Shown one piece after another: positions 9,294 to 18,128 of a stretch of DNA of 52,452 nucleotides. Source of the stretch: Sphingobacteriaceae bacterium. GTDB lineage: Bacteria > Bacteroidota > Bacteroidia > B-17B0 > Aurantibacillaceae. Made by a program: the position numbers and the translations under genes. The notes beneath the pieces were generated by a model. That model ran no database searches. It was not told where the DNA came from and saw only the letters and a program-made list of their open reading frames with translations. Each line of letters opens with the position of its first letter. Position 1 is the stretch's first letter. The DNA is taken from contig CANGGP010000017.1 of assembly GCA_947453445.1 (NCBI GenBank), positions 1 to 52,452 of the forward strand, in the 5' to 3' direction.

Positions 9294-9314
9294 CAAATTT
9301 ATAACATTTGTTAT
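9294..9314 (-). promoter_or_regulatory. Sigma factor gene promoter with operator-like inverted repeat
   Basis: On the minus strand TAAATTTG (9294-9301) matches TAnnTTTG, about 75 bases upstream of the sigma gene start. Directly upstream is ATAACA-TT-TGTTAT (9301-9314 on the plus strand), an inverted repeat in the promoter spacer that could bind a regulator. The -33 element is not clear. Confidence 0.4.
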
Positions 9315-9382
9315 CAATCTTTGCATACTAAATGGACAAAATATGCCTTGAATGAGTGAAAGTAGGGTTTGATTGAGGGAAT

Positions 9383-9484
9383 AAAAAAAGGGTAAGCTAC
9401 TTCCATCGCACCGCTCAACCACTTACCCTTGCTCCGTTCCCAGCCTGGGGGATTCAGCAGGAGCTGGTCGTGAAAGACTTACCC
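9383..9484 (-). ncRNA. ffs: Small bacterial SRP RNA (4.5S-type) with its terminator
   Basis: The RNA component of the signal recognition particle that binds Ffh and directs membrane protein insertion. On the minus strand the ends pair (GGGTAAG at 9484-9478 with CTTACCC at 9396-9390). The apical part reads GAATCCCCCAGGCTGGGAA then CGGAGCAAGGG, which holds the conserved CAGG...GGAA tetraloop...GGAGCA of SRP domain IV. Length is about 95 nt. The 3' end is followed by seven T (9389-9383). A -7 element TACTTTTG at 9496-9489 sits the right distance upstream for a start at 9484. Confidence 0.9.
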
Positions 9485-9488
9485 GTGG

Positions 9489-9496
9489 CAAAAGTA
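9489..9496 (-). promoter_or_regulatory. -7 promoter element of the SRP RNA
   Basis: TACTTTTG on the minus strand matches TAnnTTTG and ends five bases before the inferred 5' end of the SRP RNA. No good TTG is seen at -33. Confidence 0.55.
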
Positions 9497-9633
9497 ACAT
9501 TAATTTTTATTCGCTGTTGATTATTTTAAAAAATGTTCACCTAAAAATGCTTAAAAACTACATTTATTGCGAAGCTTTACTTTAATTTGTATTCCATAAA
9601 TTAATCGGCTCATAGAGTCCTTTTTAAAAATAT

Positions 9634-10587
9634 ATGAATTTATCCATTGTTGTTCCATTATTTAATGAAGAAGAATCTTTGCCCGAATTACACGATTGGA
9701 TTGTGAAAGTGGTTGATTCACAAGGGTATTCTTACGAAATTATTTTTGTTGACGATGGCAGTAAGGATGGTTCATGGGCCATTATTGAAGGTTTGGCCAA
9801 AAAAAATCCGAATGTAAAAGGCATTAAGTTTAGAAGAAATTACGGCAAGTCGCCGGCCTTGCACCTTGGTTTTGAGAAAGCCCAGGGTGATGTGGTGATT
9901 ACAATGGACGCAGATTTACAAGATAGTCCGGATGAAATACCCGAACTATATAAAATGATTACCGAACAGGGTTATGATTTGGTGAGTGGTTGGAAACAGA
10001 AGCGTTACGACAATGCCATTACCAAAAACATTCCTTCTAAATTATACAATTACACCAATCGTAAAATTAGCGGCATACAATTGCACGATATGAATTGCGG
10101 GCTCAAAGCCTATAAAAAGCAAGTAATTAAAAGCATTGAAGTGTATGGTGAAATGCACCGATTTATTCCGGTGATGGCCAAAAACGCAGGCTTCGATAAA
10201 ATAGGCGAGAAGGTGGTAAGCCATCAGGCCAGAAAATACGGACAAAGTAAATTTGGCTGGAGTCGTTTTATCAATGGTTTTTTGGATTTGCTCACCATCA
10301 CTTTTTTATCAAAATTCGGTAAACGTCCTATGCACTTTTTTGGCTTAATTGGTACCCTACTTTTTATTGTTGGTTTTGGATTTGCCATTTATTTAGGTAC
10401 TTACAAATTGTATTGTGCATACAACCACGTGGCTGCGCGGTTAATTACCCAAAGACCATCCTTTTACATTTCGTTAACCAGTATGATCATGGGAAGCATG
10501 ATGTTTTTGGCCGGATTTATCGGTGAATTAATATTAAGAAACAGCTCTGTACGCAACCACTATTTGGTGGACCTTGAAATAAAGTGA
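9634..10587 (+). CDS. Family 2 glycosyltransferase with C-terminal membrane segments
   Basis: A 317-residue protein with an N-terminal GT-A domain: LSIVVPLFNEEESLPEL (3-19), FVDDGSKDGSW and the metal-binding region MDADLQDSPDE (DxD-type). The C-terminal quarter has two hydrophobic helices (about 230-255 and 280-302). This is the architecture of bactoprenol/dolichol-phosphate sugar transferases (GtrB/DPM-like), which load a lipid carrier on the inner face of the membrane. The sugar cannot be told. Its stop overlaps the next gene's ATG (TGATG at 10585-10589 region), so both are translated from one message. Confidence 0.9.
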   Translation: MNLSIVVPLFNEEESLPELHDWIVKVVDSQGYSYEIIFVDDGSKDGSWAIIEGLAKKNPNVKGIKFRRNYGKSPALHLGFEKAQGDVVITMDADLQDSPDEIPELYKMITEQGYDLVSGWKQKRYDNAITKNIPSKLYNYTNRKISGIQLHDMNCGLKAYKKQVIKSIEVYGEMHRFIPVMAKNAGFDKIGEKVVSHQARKYGQSKFGWSRFINGFLDLLTITFLSKFGKRPMHFFGLIGTLLFIVGFGFAIYLGTYKLYCAYNHVAARLITQRPSFYISLTSMIMGSMMFLAGFIGELILRNSSVRNHYLVDLEIK

Positions 10588-11183
10588 TGGAAGGGCAGGC
10601 TAACAAACGTGCAAAACGCAGCCCCTTAAGCCGAGAGGAGATCGCCCATATCATCGCATTAAAAAAAAGGAAAGAACACATTCAATTACTTCATTTTAAA
10701 AAATCATTGATTTACAAAATTCAGAACATTTTTAACATGTGCTGTTTTTTTGTGTTTTGGGAATTGATCATTTGTTTTTTTGGCCCCTGTAAATACCAAA
10801 TTCACTTTTCGGAAAGGGTTTATCCCAAGTATGGCAATGACTACGATGCAAACAATAAACCCAATGTAGCTGAATTAAAAATTTTGGATGTGAACAATCA
10901 ACTGCATCATTTGGTGGTTGATGCATTTATTCAAGTACCTCCACATTTTTCGCGTTTCATTTTGGGGTCTGATTTTTTGTTGGGAAAACAATTAAAAGCG
11001 GGCATCGAAAATTGTGATTCTAAATTTAGATTGTACAATGCAAGTCCATTGATACTGCTCAGTTTTTTTGCACTTCTGGTTTCCTTTATTGCCTATGCGA
11101 GTAATTTAAATCACAATGCTTACTCGTTAACAGCCATCAGTATTTTAAACGGGATTATTTTACTGGCCATTTGTGCCATGTAA
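10587..11183 (+). CDS. Small membrane protein of unknown function
   Basis: A 198-residue protein that I do not recognise. A basic N-terminus (KRAKRSPLSREE) precedes a hydrophobic segment at about 48-68 (FNMCCFFVFWELIICFFGPC). An approximately 85-residue, likely extracytoplasmic, part ends in two further hydrophobic helices (about 152-172 and 178-197). The ATG at 10587 overlaps the stop of the glycosyltransferase gene by one base, implying translational coupling and perhaps work on the same lipid-linked sugar. A GTG at 10584 in frame is also possible. Confidence 0.7.
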   Translation: MEGQANKRAKRSPLSREEIAHIIALKKRKEHIQLLHFKKSLIYKIQNIFNMCCFFVFWELIICFFGPCKYQIHFSERVYPKYGNDYDANNKPNVAELKILDVNNQLHHLVVDAFIQVPPHFSRFILGSDFLLGKQLKAGIENCDSKFRLYNASPLILLSFFALLVSFIAYASNLNHNAYSLTAISILNGIILLAICAM

Positions 11184-11227
11184 CTGAATTTGATTCAATA
11201 CATACGATAAATGCTGTTTATACGTTG

Positions 11228-11235
11228 TATATTTG
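11228..11235 (+). promoter_or_regulatory. -7 promoter element close to start codon
   Basis: TATATTTG matches TAnnTTTG. It contains the in-frame TTG at 11233, so the true start is probably the GTG at 11242, six bases after the element. This again predicts a nearly leaderless message. Confidence 0.45.
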
Positions 11236-11241
11236 AAGCTT

Positions 11242-12753
11242 GTGAAAATACTTTTTAAAACCATAACACTGCTCTTAATCATGTTCGTGTTGTTTGATAT
11301 TTCATCTTGTAAAAAAGATAAAATAAGCAACGACAGCAAAGCACGGGTTCAGTTTTCGCAAGATTCGGTATTGTTTGATACCGTGTTTACCAGCATTGGT
11401 TCAAGCACCAGGAATATTCGGGTGCGCAATAAAAACAGTCAACGCATCAATATTTCATCGATAAATTTAAGAGGCGGATCAGGATCATCTTTTATTGTGA
11501 ATGTTGATGGATTAAAAGGAACACAATTTCAAAACATTGAAATAGCCGCCAATGACAGCTTGTTTATTTTCATCCAAGTGCGCATCAATCCGAACAATGC
11601 TTCATCACCACTGATTGTTGAAGATGCTTTGGATTTTGTGGTAAACGGACAAACCCAAAGTTTAGTATTAGAGGCATGGGGACAAGATGCTTATTACCAT
11701 GTGCCCACCAATGCTTTTAAATACAAGGATGGCACTTATTTTCCGTATTCGATTGTTGACACATTAAAAAATTCATACACCCGTGTTGGCAATAATTTTA
11801 TTTGGAAAAACGATAAGCCCCATGTGATTTATGGCTATTTGGCTGTGGATTCATTGCAGAATTTAATTATTCCTGCAGGCACTAAAGTATACTTGAATTA
11901 CAAAGCAGGAATTTGGATTTACAATTGCGGTTCAATAAAAGTGAAAGGTGAAAAAGACAAAGAAGTTATTTTTCAAGGCGCAAGATTAGAAAAAGATTAC
12001 GCCGATGAGCCGGGGCAGTGGGATCGAATTTGGATTAATGAAGGCAGTGATGATAATGAAATTGATTATGCGATTATAAAAAATGCATTTATCGGTGTGC
12101 AAGCTGAACTATTTTACCCCGGAAATTTTTATGGTAAGGGAACATTAAAAATTACCAATACCAAAATTCAAAACATGAGTAAATGGGGTATTTACGGACT
12201 TGCTTACAAAATTAATGGTGGTAACAATGTTGTTTCGAATTGTCAAGAAAGTTGTTTGAATATTTTGTTTGGCGGCTCTTACCGCTTTTACCATTGTACT
12301 TTTGCCAATTTCTGGAACAAAGATAAGGCAAGGGATAAATCTACCATCAGTTTAAATAATTACACCGATGTGCAGGTATTACAGGATACCTTTTATTTTG
12401 GTAATTGTATTATTGATGGTAAGTTAAACAATGAACTCAATTTGGATTTTAAATCAGATGCTACTGTAAAACCGGTGTATAGTTTTAATAACTGTTGGAT
12501 TAAGACCAATATCAGCACAAGTGCAACTGCGAATTATTTGAATGTGCAAACCAGTAGCACTGATAATATTCAGTACAAGGACATTGACCATTATATTTTT
12601 GAACCTGATTCAAAAGAGCAAAGAATTAAAAAATTTGCAAATGCCATAGCAGAAAAAGATGCGGCAAGATTTCCTTTTGACATTAAGATGCAAAGCCGTT
12701 ATACAACGATTGCCTCCGGAGGAATTACGGTTGGCGCTTACGAAATTCCATAA
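11242..12753 (+). CDS. Lipoprotein with parallel beta-helix-like region
   Basis: A 503-residue protein. The N-terminus (MKILFKTITLLLIMFVLFDISSC) is a lipoprotein signal with the lipobox Cys in SSCKK. Residues about 30-140 look like an Ig/choice-of-anchor domain (DSVLFDTVFTSIGSSTRNIRVRN). From about 195 to 420 the protein shows short repeating beta-strand segments (AGTKVYLNYKAGIWIYNCG, IDYAIIKNAFIGVQ, LKITNTKIQNMSKWGIYG, NCQESCLNILFGGSYRFYHC) as in right-handed parallel beta-helix proteins. Comparable lipoproteins are widespread in Bacteroidota. No catalytic motif is seen. GTG at 11242 is chosen because the upstream TTG lies in the promoter. Confidence 0.75.
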   Translation: MKILFKTITLLLIMFVLFDISSCKKDKISNDSKARVQFSQDSVLFDTVFTSIGSSTRNIRVRNKNSQRINISSINLRGGSGSSFIVNVDGLKGTQFQNIEIAANDSLFIFIQVRINPNNASSPLIVEDALDFVVNGQTQSLVLEAWGQDAYYHVPTNAFKYKDGTYFPYSIVDTLKNSYTRVGNNFIWKNDKPHVIYGYLAVDSLQNLIIPAGTKVYLNYKAGIWIYNCGSIKVKGEKDKEVIFQGARLEKDYADEPGQWDRIWINEGSDDNEIDYAIIKNAFIGVQAELFYPGNFYGKGTLKITNTKIQNMSKWGIYGLAYKINGGNNVVSNCQESCLNILFGGSYRFYHCTFANFWNKDKARDKSTISLNNYTDVQVLQDTFYFGNCIIDGKLNNELNLDFKSDATVKPVYSFNNCWIKTNISTSATANYLNVQTSSTDNIQYKDIDHYIFEPDSKEQRIKKFANAIAEKDAARFPFDIKMQSRYTTIASGGITVGAYEIP

Positions 12754-12774
12754 GTGTGAACCATTTAGTTTTTA

Positions 12775-12805
12775 TTGCGCAGCTGCTAAATAGGTGTTAA
12801 CTTTG
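12775..12805 (+). promoter_or_regulatory. ctaA promoter (-33 TTG, -7 TAACTTTG)
   Basis: TTG at 12775-12777 and TAACTTTG at 12798-12805 are 20 bases apart, a good match to the Bacteroidota housekeeping promoter. The ctaA ATG follows 11 bases later, giving a very short leader. Confidence 0.65.
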
Positions 12806-12816
12806 GCGCTTCATTC

Positions 12817-13887
12817 ATGGGACCATTATCAAATTCAGAACACAAATCAGTTGTATACTGGTTATTAAGCGGTTGTTTACTCATCTATATTATGGTGTTG
12901 GTGGGCGGTTTAACCCGATTAACCCATTCTGGTTTATCAATAACCGATTGGCATTTTATGGGTTCGGTGCCCCCATTAAATGAAGCCATGTGGCAGGAAA
13001 GGTTTGAGAAATATCAACAAAGTCCTGAGTTTCAAAAAGTGAACTACAGTATGACTTTGCAGGAATTTAAACCCATTTTTTGGTGGGAATACATTCACCG
13101 CATGATTGGCAGAACCATGATGTATGTTTTTGCAATTGGTTTTGTGTGGTTTTTGGTGAAGAAAAAAATTACCAAAAAAATGTGGCCGCAATTAACGCTG
13201 TTGTTTTTTATGGGGGCCATGCAAGCGGTTATTGGCTGGTGGATGGTGTATAGCGGCTTGCAACAAAAACCCGCAGTGAGTCATTTTCGATTGGCAACAC
13301 ATTTGATGAGTGCTTTTACATTATTTGCTTTTACATTTTGGTTTGCATTAAAACTCAGCTATCCAAATAAAGAATCAGAATCGAATGAGGGAAAAAAATT
13401 GGGATTTTTAAGTGTTTTGTTTTTCCTTATCTTAATTGTTCAAATTATTTATGGTGCTTTTACAGCTGGTTATGTAGAAGGTGATGCCAGTAAAATTCGG
13501 CCGGGTCACATTTTTAATACTTGGCCTAAAATGGGTGAAACATGGATGCCTGAGCAGGTATATTGGAAAGACACCTTGGTTGAGAACATTTTGTTAAATG
13601 CAAGTGGCATTCAATTTATGCATAGAACTTTGGCCATTTTGGTTTTTGTGTTGATGTGTATTTTGTGGTACCGATCGAACCAATTAAAATTAAGTGCTTT
13701 GCAACAATTGGGTGTAACGCTTGTTATTTATGGCGTAACGGTTCAATTTATTTTAGGGGTATTAACTTTGTTGTATCAAGTGCCGGTAGTAATGGGCGCA
13801 TTACATCAAACAGGTGCTTTTTTCTTATTTGGTGCCTGTATCTTTTTAATTTATCAATTATTTAATTCTAAACCCCACAAGCTGTGA
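12817..13887 (+). CDS. ctaA: Heme A synthase (CtaA/COX15 family)
   Basis: A 356-residue polytopic membrane protein that oxidises heme O to heme A for aa3-type cytochrome oxidase. The first helix has the family motif VGGLTRLTHSGLSITDWHFMG (split over about 28-48), and conserved haem-ligand histidines occur in WEYIHRMIGR, SHFRLATHLMSA, FMHRTLA and ALHQTGAFF. Eight hydrophobic helices are visible. The long loop with GSVPPLNEAMWQERFEKYQ is typical of the COX15 (type 2) group shared by mitochondria and Bacteroidota. The stop overlaps the GTG start of the M50 protease. The terminal oxidase genes are not in the window. Confidence 0.95.
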   Translation: MGPLSNSEHKSVVYWLLSGCLLIYIMVLVGGLTRLTHSGLSITDWHFMGSVPPLNEAMWQERFEKYQQSPEFQKVNYSMTLQEFKPIFWWEYIHRMIGRTMMYVFAIGFVWFLVKKKITKKMWPQLTLLFFMGAMQAVIGWWMVYSGLQQKPAVSHFRLATHLMSAFTLFAFTFWFALKLSYPNKESESNEGKKLGFLSVLFFLILIVQIIYGAFTAGYVEGDASKIRPGHIFNTWPKMGETWMPEQVYWKDTLVENILLNASGIQFMHRTLAILVFVLMCILWYRSNQLKLSALQQLGVTLVIYGVTVQFILGVLTLLYQVPVVMGALHQTGAFFLFGACIFLIYQLFNSKPHKL

Positions 13888-14837
13888 GCGATTTTATTGA
13901 AGGGAATGAAAACGGAGGAGAGACAACACCTTCATACCCGCCAAAGCCTGTTGTGATTGAAAAAACACAAAACTCCATTACACGCTCATTAATGAGTTTG
14001 TTGTTGTATGCATTGTTGTTTTATTTCATTTTTGATGCTAATGTGGCTTACATTGCTGCTGTGCTTTTGGTAATCATTGTGCATGAATTAGGGCATTTTG
14101 CATTTATGCGTTTGTTTCATTACAGCAATGTGAAAATATTTATTGTTCCCTTGTTAGGTGCATTTACAAGTGGTAATAAACAACAAATTTCACAGCGTCA
14201 GTTAACCTTGGTGATTTTAGGCGGACCGGTACCTGGCATTATCATAGGATGTATTTTGTTGTGGTTTAATCAGGATTGGCAAAACGATAATATTAAAATG
14301 TTGTATCAAACTTTTTTGGTGATTAATCTTTTGAACTGCTTACCGTTTCATCCTTTAGATGGAGGACGTTTAATTGAGACCTTGTTTTTTAAGGACAATT
14401 TTGTGATTCGTTTGGCCTTCGGTATTTTTTCGATTCTTGCCTTGCTCTTAATGTTTTTGTTTTTGTATAGTCCTGTTTTATTGGTGGTGCCGGTATTAAT
14501 AGGTTTAGAACTTTTTAATGAGAATAAACTTCAAAAAATCAGGAAATATCTAAAGGAAGAAAAGGTAAATGTTTACATCGATTATAAAGATTTATCCGAT
14601 AAAAATTATTGGTTAATCAGAGATTGTTTGTTGATGTCTTTTCCCAAGAAATACCGTGGCTTGGAGCCGGGACAGCACGAGTATAGTGTATATGAATCAA
14701 TGTTACTTCAACAAACAAAAACAGTACTTCAACCCGATTTAAAATTCGACTTGGGTGTATTTGGTAAAATTGTGTGGATGCTTTTTTATCTCTTTATATT
14801 TATTGCACCCATTGTTTTTTATTACCGTTACCGTTAG
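13884..14837 (+). CDS. M50-family (site-2 protease-like) membrane metalloprotease
   Basis: A 317-residue multi-spanning protein. The zinc site HELGH (H67, E68, H71) lies in a hydrophobic helix VIIVHELGHFAFMRLF, and the second metal-binding motif is HPLDGGRL (D159). GGPVPG at about 113-118 is also typical of the family. M50 proteases cut substrates inside the membrane, but this short form has no PDZ domain, so it is a compact S2P variant of unknown substrate. GTG start overlaps the ctaA stop (GTGA), indicating cotranslation. It ends seven bases before the convergent TonB receptor gene, without a visible terminator. Confidence 0.88.
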   Translation: MSDFIEGNENGGETTPSYPPKPVVIEKTQNSITRSLMSLLLYALLFYFIFDANVAYIAAVLLVIIVHELGHFAFMRLFHYSNVKIFIVPLLGAFTSGNKQQISQRQLTLVILGGPVPGIIIGCILLWFNQDWQNDNIKMLYQTFLVINLLNCLPFHPLDGGRLIETLFFKDNFVIRLAFGIFSILALLLMFLFLYSPVLLVVPVLIGLELFNENKLQKIRKYLKEEKVNVYIDYKDLSDKNYWLIRDCLLMSFPKKYRGLEPGQHEYSVYESMLLQQTKTVLQPDLKFDLGVFGKIVWMLFYLFIFIAPIVFYYRYR

Positions 14838-14844
14838 TCTTTTT

Positions 14845-17121
14845 TTAGGATTTTATTTTGTATCGTAAACCGGCGTATGACATCCGACCGTATATTGGGC
14901 CCCATACCATCGAAGCATCAAAGTACTTTGAATAAGGGGTGTCGGCCGATAATATCGGATTGGCTTGTTTGTAATTCAATAAATTTTCTACGCCAAGATA
15001 AACATGGAAGGCATTGTTTTTAATTTTGGTTAAAAAAGTAATTTGTGCCAAAAGGTTAAAAAAATCGGGAGAGTATTTTGGCAATCGATAAGCTGAAGGA
15101 TTTTCTGAAGTACCTGGTAACCTTTTGCTGCCGTTGTATTGCGTGGTGAAATCGAACTGCCAATGGTTGTTTTTTGTTTCGTAAGCAAAATTTATAAAAG
15201 CGCGGTGGGCGGATACAAAATTCTTTTGCAATAATCCTTCGCTGGTGTGCACCATGGTTTCAACAAAACGATAGGCCGATTTTACAAATAAACGTTTGCG
15301 AGGCTCCATGTTAAATTCAAATTGTGCAGTGTTGGAATAGGAGGGACCTTTTAAATTATAGATGACTACTTTTTGTGCCGATTGATCAATGTCGGTTACA
15401 ACTTGATTTACAAAGTCGGTGCGATAGGCATCAAGTGTTATGTAGGCATCTCGGTAATTGACTTTAAATTTTTGCGTGAAATTTAATCCGTAATTCCATG
15501 CAATTTCAGGATTTAAGCCATAGGGATTTTTGCTGTTATTTGATTCGATGTGCCACACGCGGCTACTTGCCATGAGTGCAGTGTTGTCGGTAAAAATGTT
15601 CGCTGTTCGCAAGGCACGGCCACCACTGAGTCGTAAAACGCTGTTTTTTGTAAATGCATAACGCAGGTGTAAGCGTGGGGTGGCGAACAAGCCATAATAA
15701 TTGTGGTAATCGGCACGAATACCTGCAACAACATTAAATTTTTCCTTGTAATTGTGTGCAAATTCAGCAAAGGTACCGGCAACAGTTTCTGTTCGTTTGA
15801 AATTAAAGTTGGTGATGTTATTGATATTGCTTGAAATCAAATTGCTGTATGATTCAATTACATTGTCGTTCATCATGCTTAATCCAATTTTGTAGCTGTT
15901 GTTTGTGCTGCCGAGGATGCCTTGATAAATGAAATTGGCATAAAATGTTTTTTGTAAACCCGAATACATATTTGCACCATAAGTGTTGTTTTGGTTGTGG
16001 TTTAGGTAAGAGAGCTGCAAGCCCATGCTGGTGCCCGGTTTCTTTCTGAACACATAACCGGTTTTACTGTACACTTCCCATTTATTGTTTTTGATCAAGG
16101 TTTTATAATATGGCAAACTGTCCTGCCCGCTATTTCTTAAAGAGGCAAATTGTCCGCCTTCTCTGTTATCCGATAAATAAGCGCCTCCGAATTGTGCTTC
16201 AAAGCCCTTGTGACTGTAGGCATACTTATTCATAATGTTGTATTGTTTTCCGATGGGAATGTCGGCAAATCCATCACCGTTATGGTCTTGCACAAGCGGA
16301 TTGGCGCTAAAGTGACTTAGTAAGGCGGTTGAGAATTTTTCGTTTAAGCGATGCGACAGATTTAAATTGTATTCGTTTCTGCCGTTTTCATTGGCGTAGG
16401 TATTAAAATTCAACTTATCGCTTTGATGGGGATTTTGCAATTCGGTGTTGATTTGCCCGGTGAAACTTTCGTAACCGTTTATTACTGAGCCTGCGCCTTT
16501 ACTGAGTTGAATGGATTGAATCCAAGTACCCGGCACAAAACTTAAGCCATAATTGTTGGCTAAGCCGCGCAAATAGGGCATGTTTTCCTTGGTAATCTGA
16601 GCATATTGTCCTGATAAGCCCAACATTTGAATTTGTTTTGTGCCGCTGATGGCATCCGCAAAATTAACATCGATGCTTGGATTCGTTTCAAAGCTCTCAG
16701 ATAGATTACAACATGCGGCTTTCATTAAACTGCGTTCGTTTAGCACTTCTACTTTAATAGGATTTAGGTAAGATATTTCGGTGCCGTTGCTGTAGTATAT
16801 GATTTCAACTTCATTTAATCCCGCATTGTTTTTTAATGCAATCAATAAAAATTGTTTGTTGTCTTTGATTGTTAAAGTGTCGTTTTCATAACCGATGGCA
16901 CGAATGATGAGGCGATTGTTATTTGGGTCTTTCTTTAAACGAAAATCGCCATTTGCATCGGTTTGTGCCGAAATACTTGAATTGAGCCAATACACCAATG
17001 CACCCGGCACAAGGCTGGTATCGCCTTTGTCTGAAATTTCGATGATTTTACCTTTTACTTGTGCCAACAATGGAGTACTTGTTGCTAAAAAAAGCAGCAA
17101 TAAAAATGTGATTTTTTTCAT
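14845..17121 (-). CDS. TonB-dependent outer membrane receptor, metal-linked
   Basis: A 758-residue receptor. Signal peptide 1-20 (ends LLAQ), then a carboxypeptidase-regulatory-like domain (about 21-95), a plug domain (about 115-230, with QIQMLGLSGQYAQITKENMP and LSKGAGSVINGYESFTGQIN) and a beta-barrel to the C-terminus (ends MSYAGLRYKIKS). The AACCNLSESFETNPSIDV segment with two adjacent cysteines is characteristic of the receptor subgroup found with HMA proteins. The gene follows the HMA gene by five bases. Transport of a metal, most likely copper, or a metal complex is inference from context. Confidence 0.9.
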   Translation of the reverse strand: MKKITFLLLLFLATSTPLLAQVKGKIIEISDKGDTSLVPGALVYWLNSSISAQTDANGDFRLKKDPNNNRLIIRAIGYENDTLTIKDNKQFLLIALKNNAGLNEVEIIYYSNGTEISYLNPIKVEVLNERSLMKAACCNLSESFETNPSIDVNFADAISGTKQIQMLGLSGQYAQITKENMPYLRGLANNYGLSFVPGTWIQSIQLSKGAGSVINGYESFTGQINTELQNPHQSDKLNFNTYANENGRNEYNLNLSHRLNEKFSTALLSHFSANPLVQDHNGDGFADIPIGKQYNIMNKYAYSHKGFEAQFGGAYLSDNREGGQFASLRNSGQDSLPYYKTLIKNNKWEVYSKTGYVFRKKPGTSMGLQLSYLNHNQNNTYGANMYSGLQKTFYANFIYQGILGSTNNSYKIGLSMMNDNVIESYSNLISSNINNITNFNFKRTETVAGTFAEFAHNYKEKFNVVAGIRADYHNYYGLFATPRLHLRYAFTKNSVLRLSGGRALRTANIFTDNTALMASSRVWHIESNNSKNPYGLNPEIAWNYGLNFTQKFKVNYRDAYITLDAYRTDFVNQVVTDIDQSAQKVVIYNLKGPSYSNTAQFEFNMEPRKRLFVKSAYRFVETMVHTSEGLLQKNFVSAHRAFINFAYETKNNHWQFDFTTQYNGSKRLPGTSENPSAYRLPKYSPDFFNLLAQITFLTKIKNNAFHVYLGVENLLNYKQANPILSADTPYSKYFDASMVWGPIYGRMSYAGLRYKIKS

Positions 17122-17126
17122 TAGTT

Positions 17127-17468
17127 TTATTTTTCACATTTTTTACTGCGGTACTTGCAGCAGGCCGGTAATTTTGCATAAGCAGCATCACTTGCTTTTA
17201 AACTGTCGATATCATGTCCTGCCGCTACAATGGCTTGAATGATTTGTAAGGCTGTTACTTTATCCTCTCGAAAGGTAACGGTGAGTATATTTGTTTTGGC
17301 ATCCCACTGCGCCAGTTTAACGCCTTTGATGTCGGCTGCATTTTCGATGCGTTCTTTGCATTCGCCGCAATTGCCGCTAACATGAATGGTGTTTGTTTGA
17401 ATGCTTTTTACCTGTGCAAAACTGCAGGTGCTAATCAAAAGACTTAGCAAAAAGATGAATGTTCTCAT
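17127..17468 (-). CDS. Heavy-metal-associated (HMA) domain protein
   Basis: A 113-residue exported protein. Signal peptide 1-18 (ends SFAQ), then one HMA fold: HVSGNCGECKERIENAA has the metal-binding CxxC (C34 and C37 approximately), followed by GVKLAQWDAKTNILTVTF and ALQIIQAIVAAGHD. Such periplasmic one-domain proteins bind Cu(I) or similar soft metals. A C-terminal LPACCKYRSKKC adds further cysteines that could also bind metal. It is the middle gene of the operon with the HYC_CC_PP protein and the receptor. Confidence 0.88.
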   Translation of the reverse strand: MRTFIFLLSLLISTCSFAQVKSIQTNTIHVSGNCGECKERIENAADIKGVKLAQWDAKTNILTVTFREDKVTALQIIQAIVAAGHDIDSLKASDAAYAKLPACCKYRSKKCEK

Positions 17469-17530
17469 AAAAATAAATTAAAGATTGATGAATAGAATAT
17501 ACAGGGTGTAGGATACACCTGAATCATCAA

Positions 17531-17971
17531 TCAAATTCTAAGAACAGCACAATTTAAAATTGTTTTTTGGCAGAGTTTAGGTGGGGGAAATTGTTTCTGA
17601 ATGAAACATGAAAAACTTTGTTCGGATAATAAGTTGTTTGCTTGTACAGGGAAGATTTGACTAATTACTTGTGAAAAAGACTTTGAACAATCGAGATGTA
17701 CAATTTTGATTGAGAAATTGCTGCCGTTGTGCAAATAAAAGTTTTCGTTGTGGCAACAATCGCTTGTGGCATCTTCGTCATCACCGCAACAACTGTTGGC
17801 TTTTACTAGGTAACTAACTTGTTCAAGTTTTCCGCCACAATAGTGTAAATAAACGGGCATGCCAATGGTGGAAAATAAGTACACTGATACACAAATGCCA
17901 AATAAATATTTCCTGAGTAAATTGATAACGTAAAGGTCAAGAAAAAAAGGGGATAAAAAAATGATTTTCAT
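17531..17971 (-). CDS. HYC_CC_PP-type small exported protein, probably metal-binding
   Basis: A 146-residue protein with an N-terminal hydrophobic segment (about 17-36). It then has the motifs that name the family: HYCGGKL, a CC pair in NSCCGDDEDATSDCCHNENFYLH (C/H-rich, likely metal ligands) and QFPPPK near the end. In Bacteroidota these proteins sit next to HMA proteins and TonB receptors, as here. The Cys/His cluster fits metal capture. The exact start is uncertain: the first 15 or so residues could be leader. Confidence 0.7.
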   Translation of the reverse strand: MKIIFLSPFFLDLYVINLLRKYLFGICVSVYLFSTIGMPVYLHYCGGKLEQVSYLVKANSCCGDDEDATSDCCHNENFYLHNGSNFSIKIVHLDCSKSFSQVISQIFPVQANNLLSEQSFSCFIQKQFPPPKLCQKTILNCAVLRI

Positions 17972-18128
17972 CTTAAATTTTATTAATTCAATCTAAGATG
18001 ATAAATATTTGTTTTGACTGTTTTATGTTTTTATGATGAAAAAAATTGCAATATGAAGACATACTTCCTTTTATTTAAAATCCAATTATGAAATAGTTTG
18101 CCGATTTAATTATTTCACTTTTTGCATA

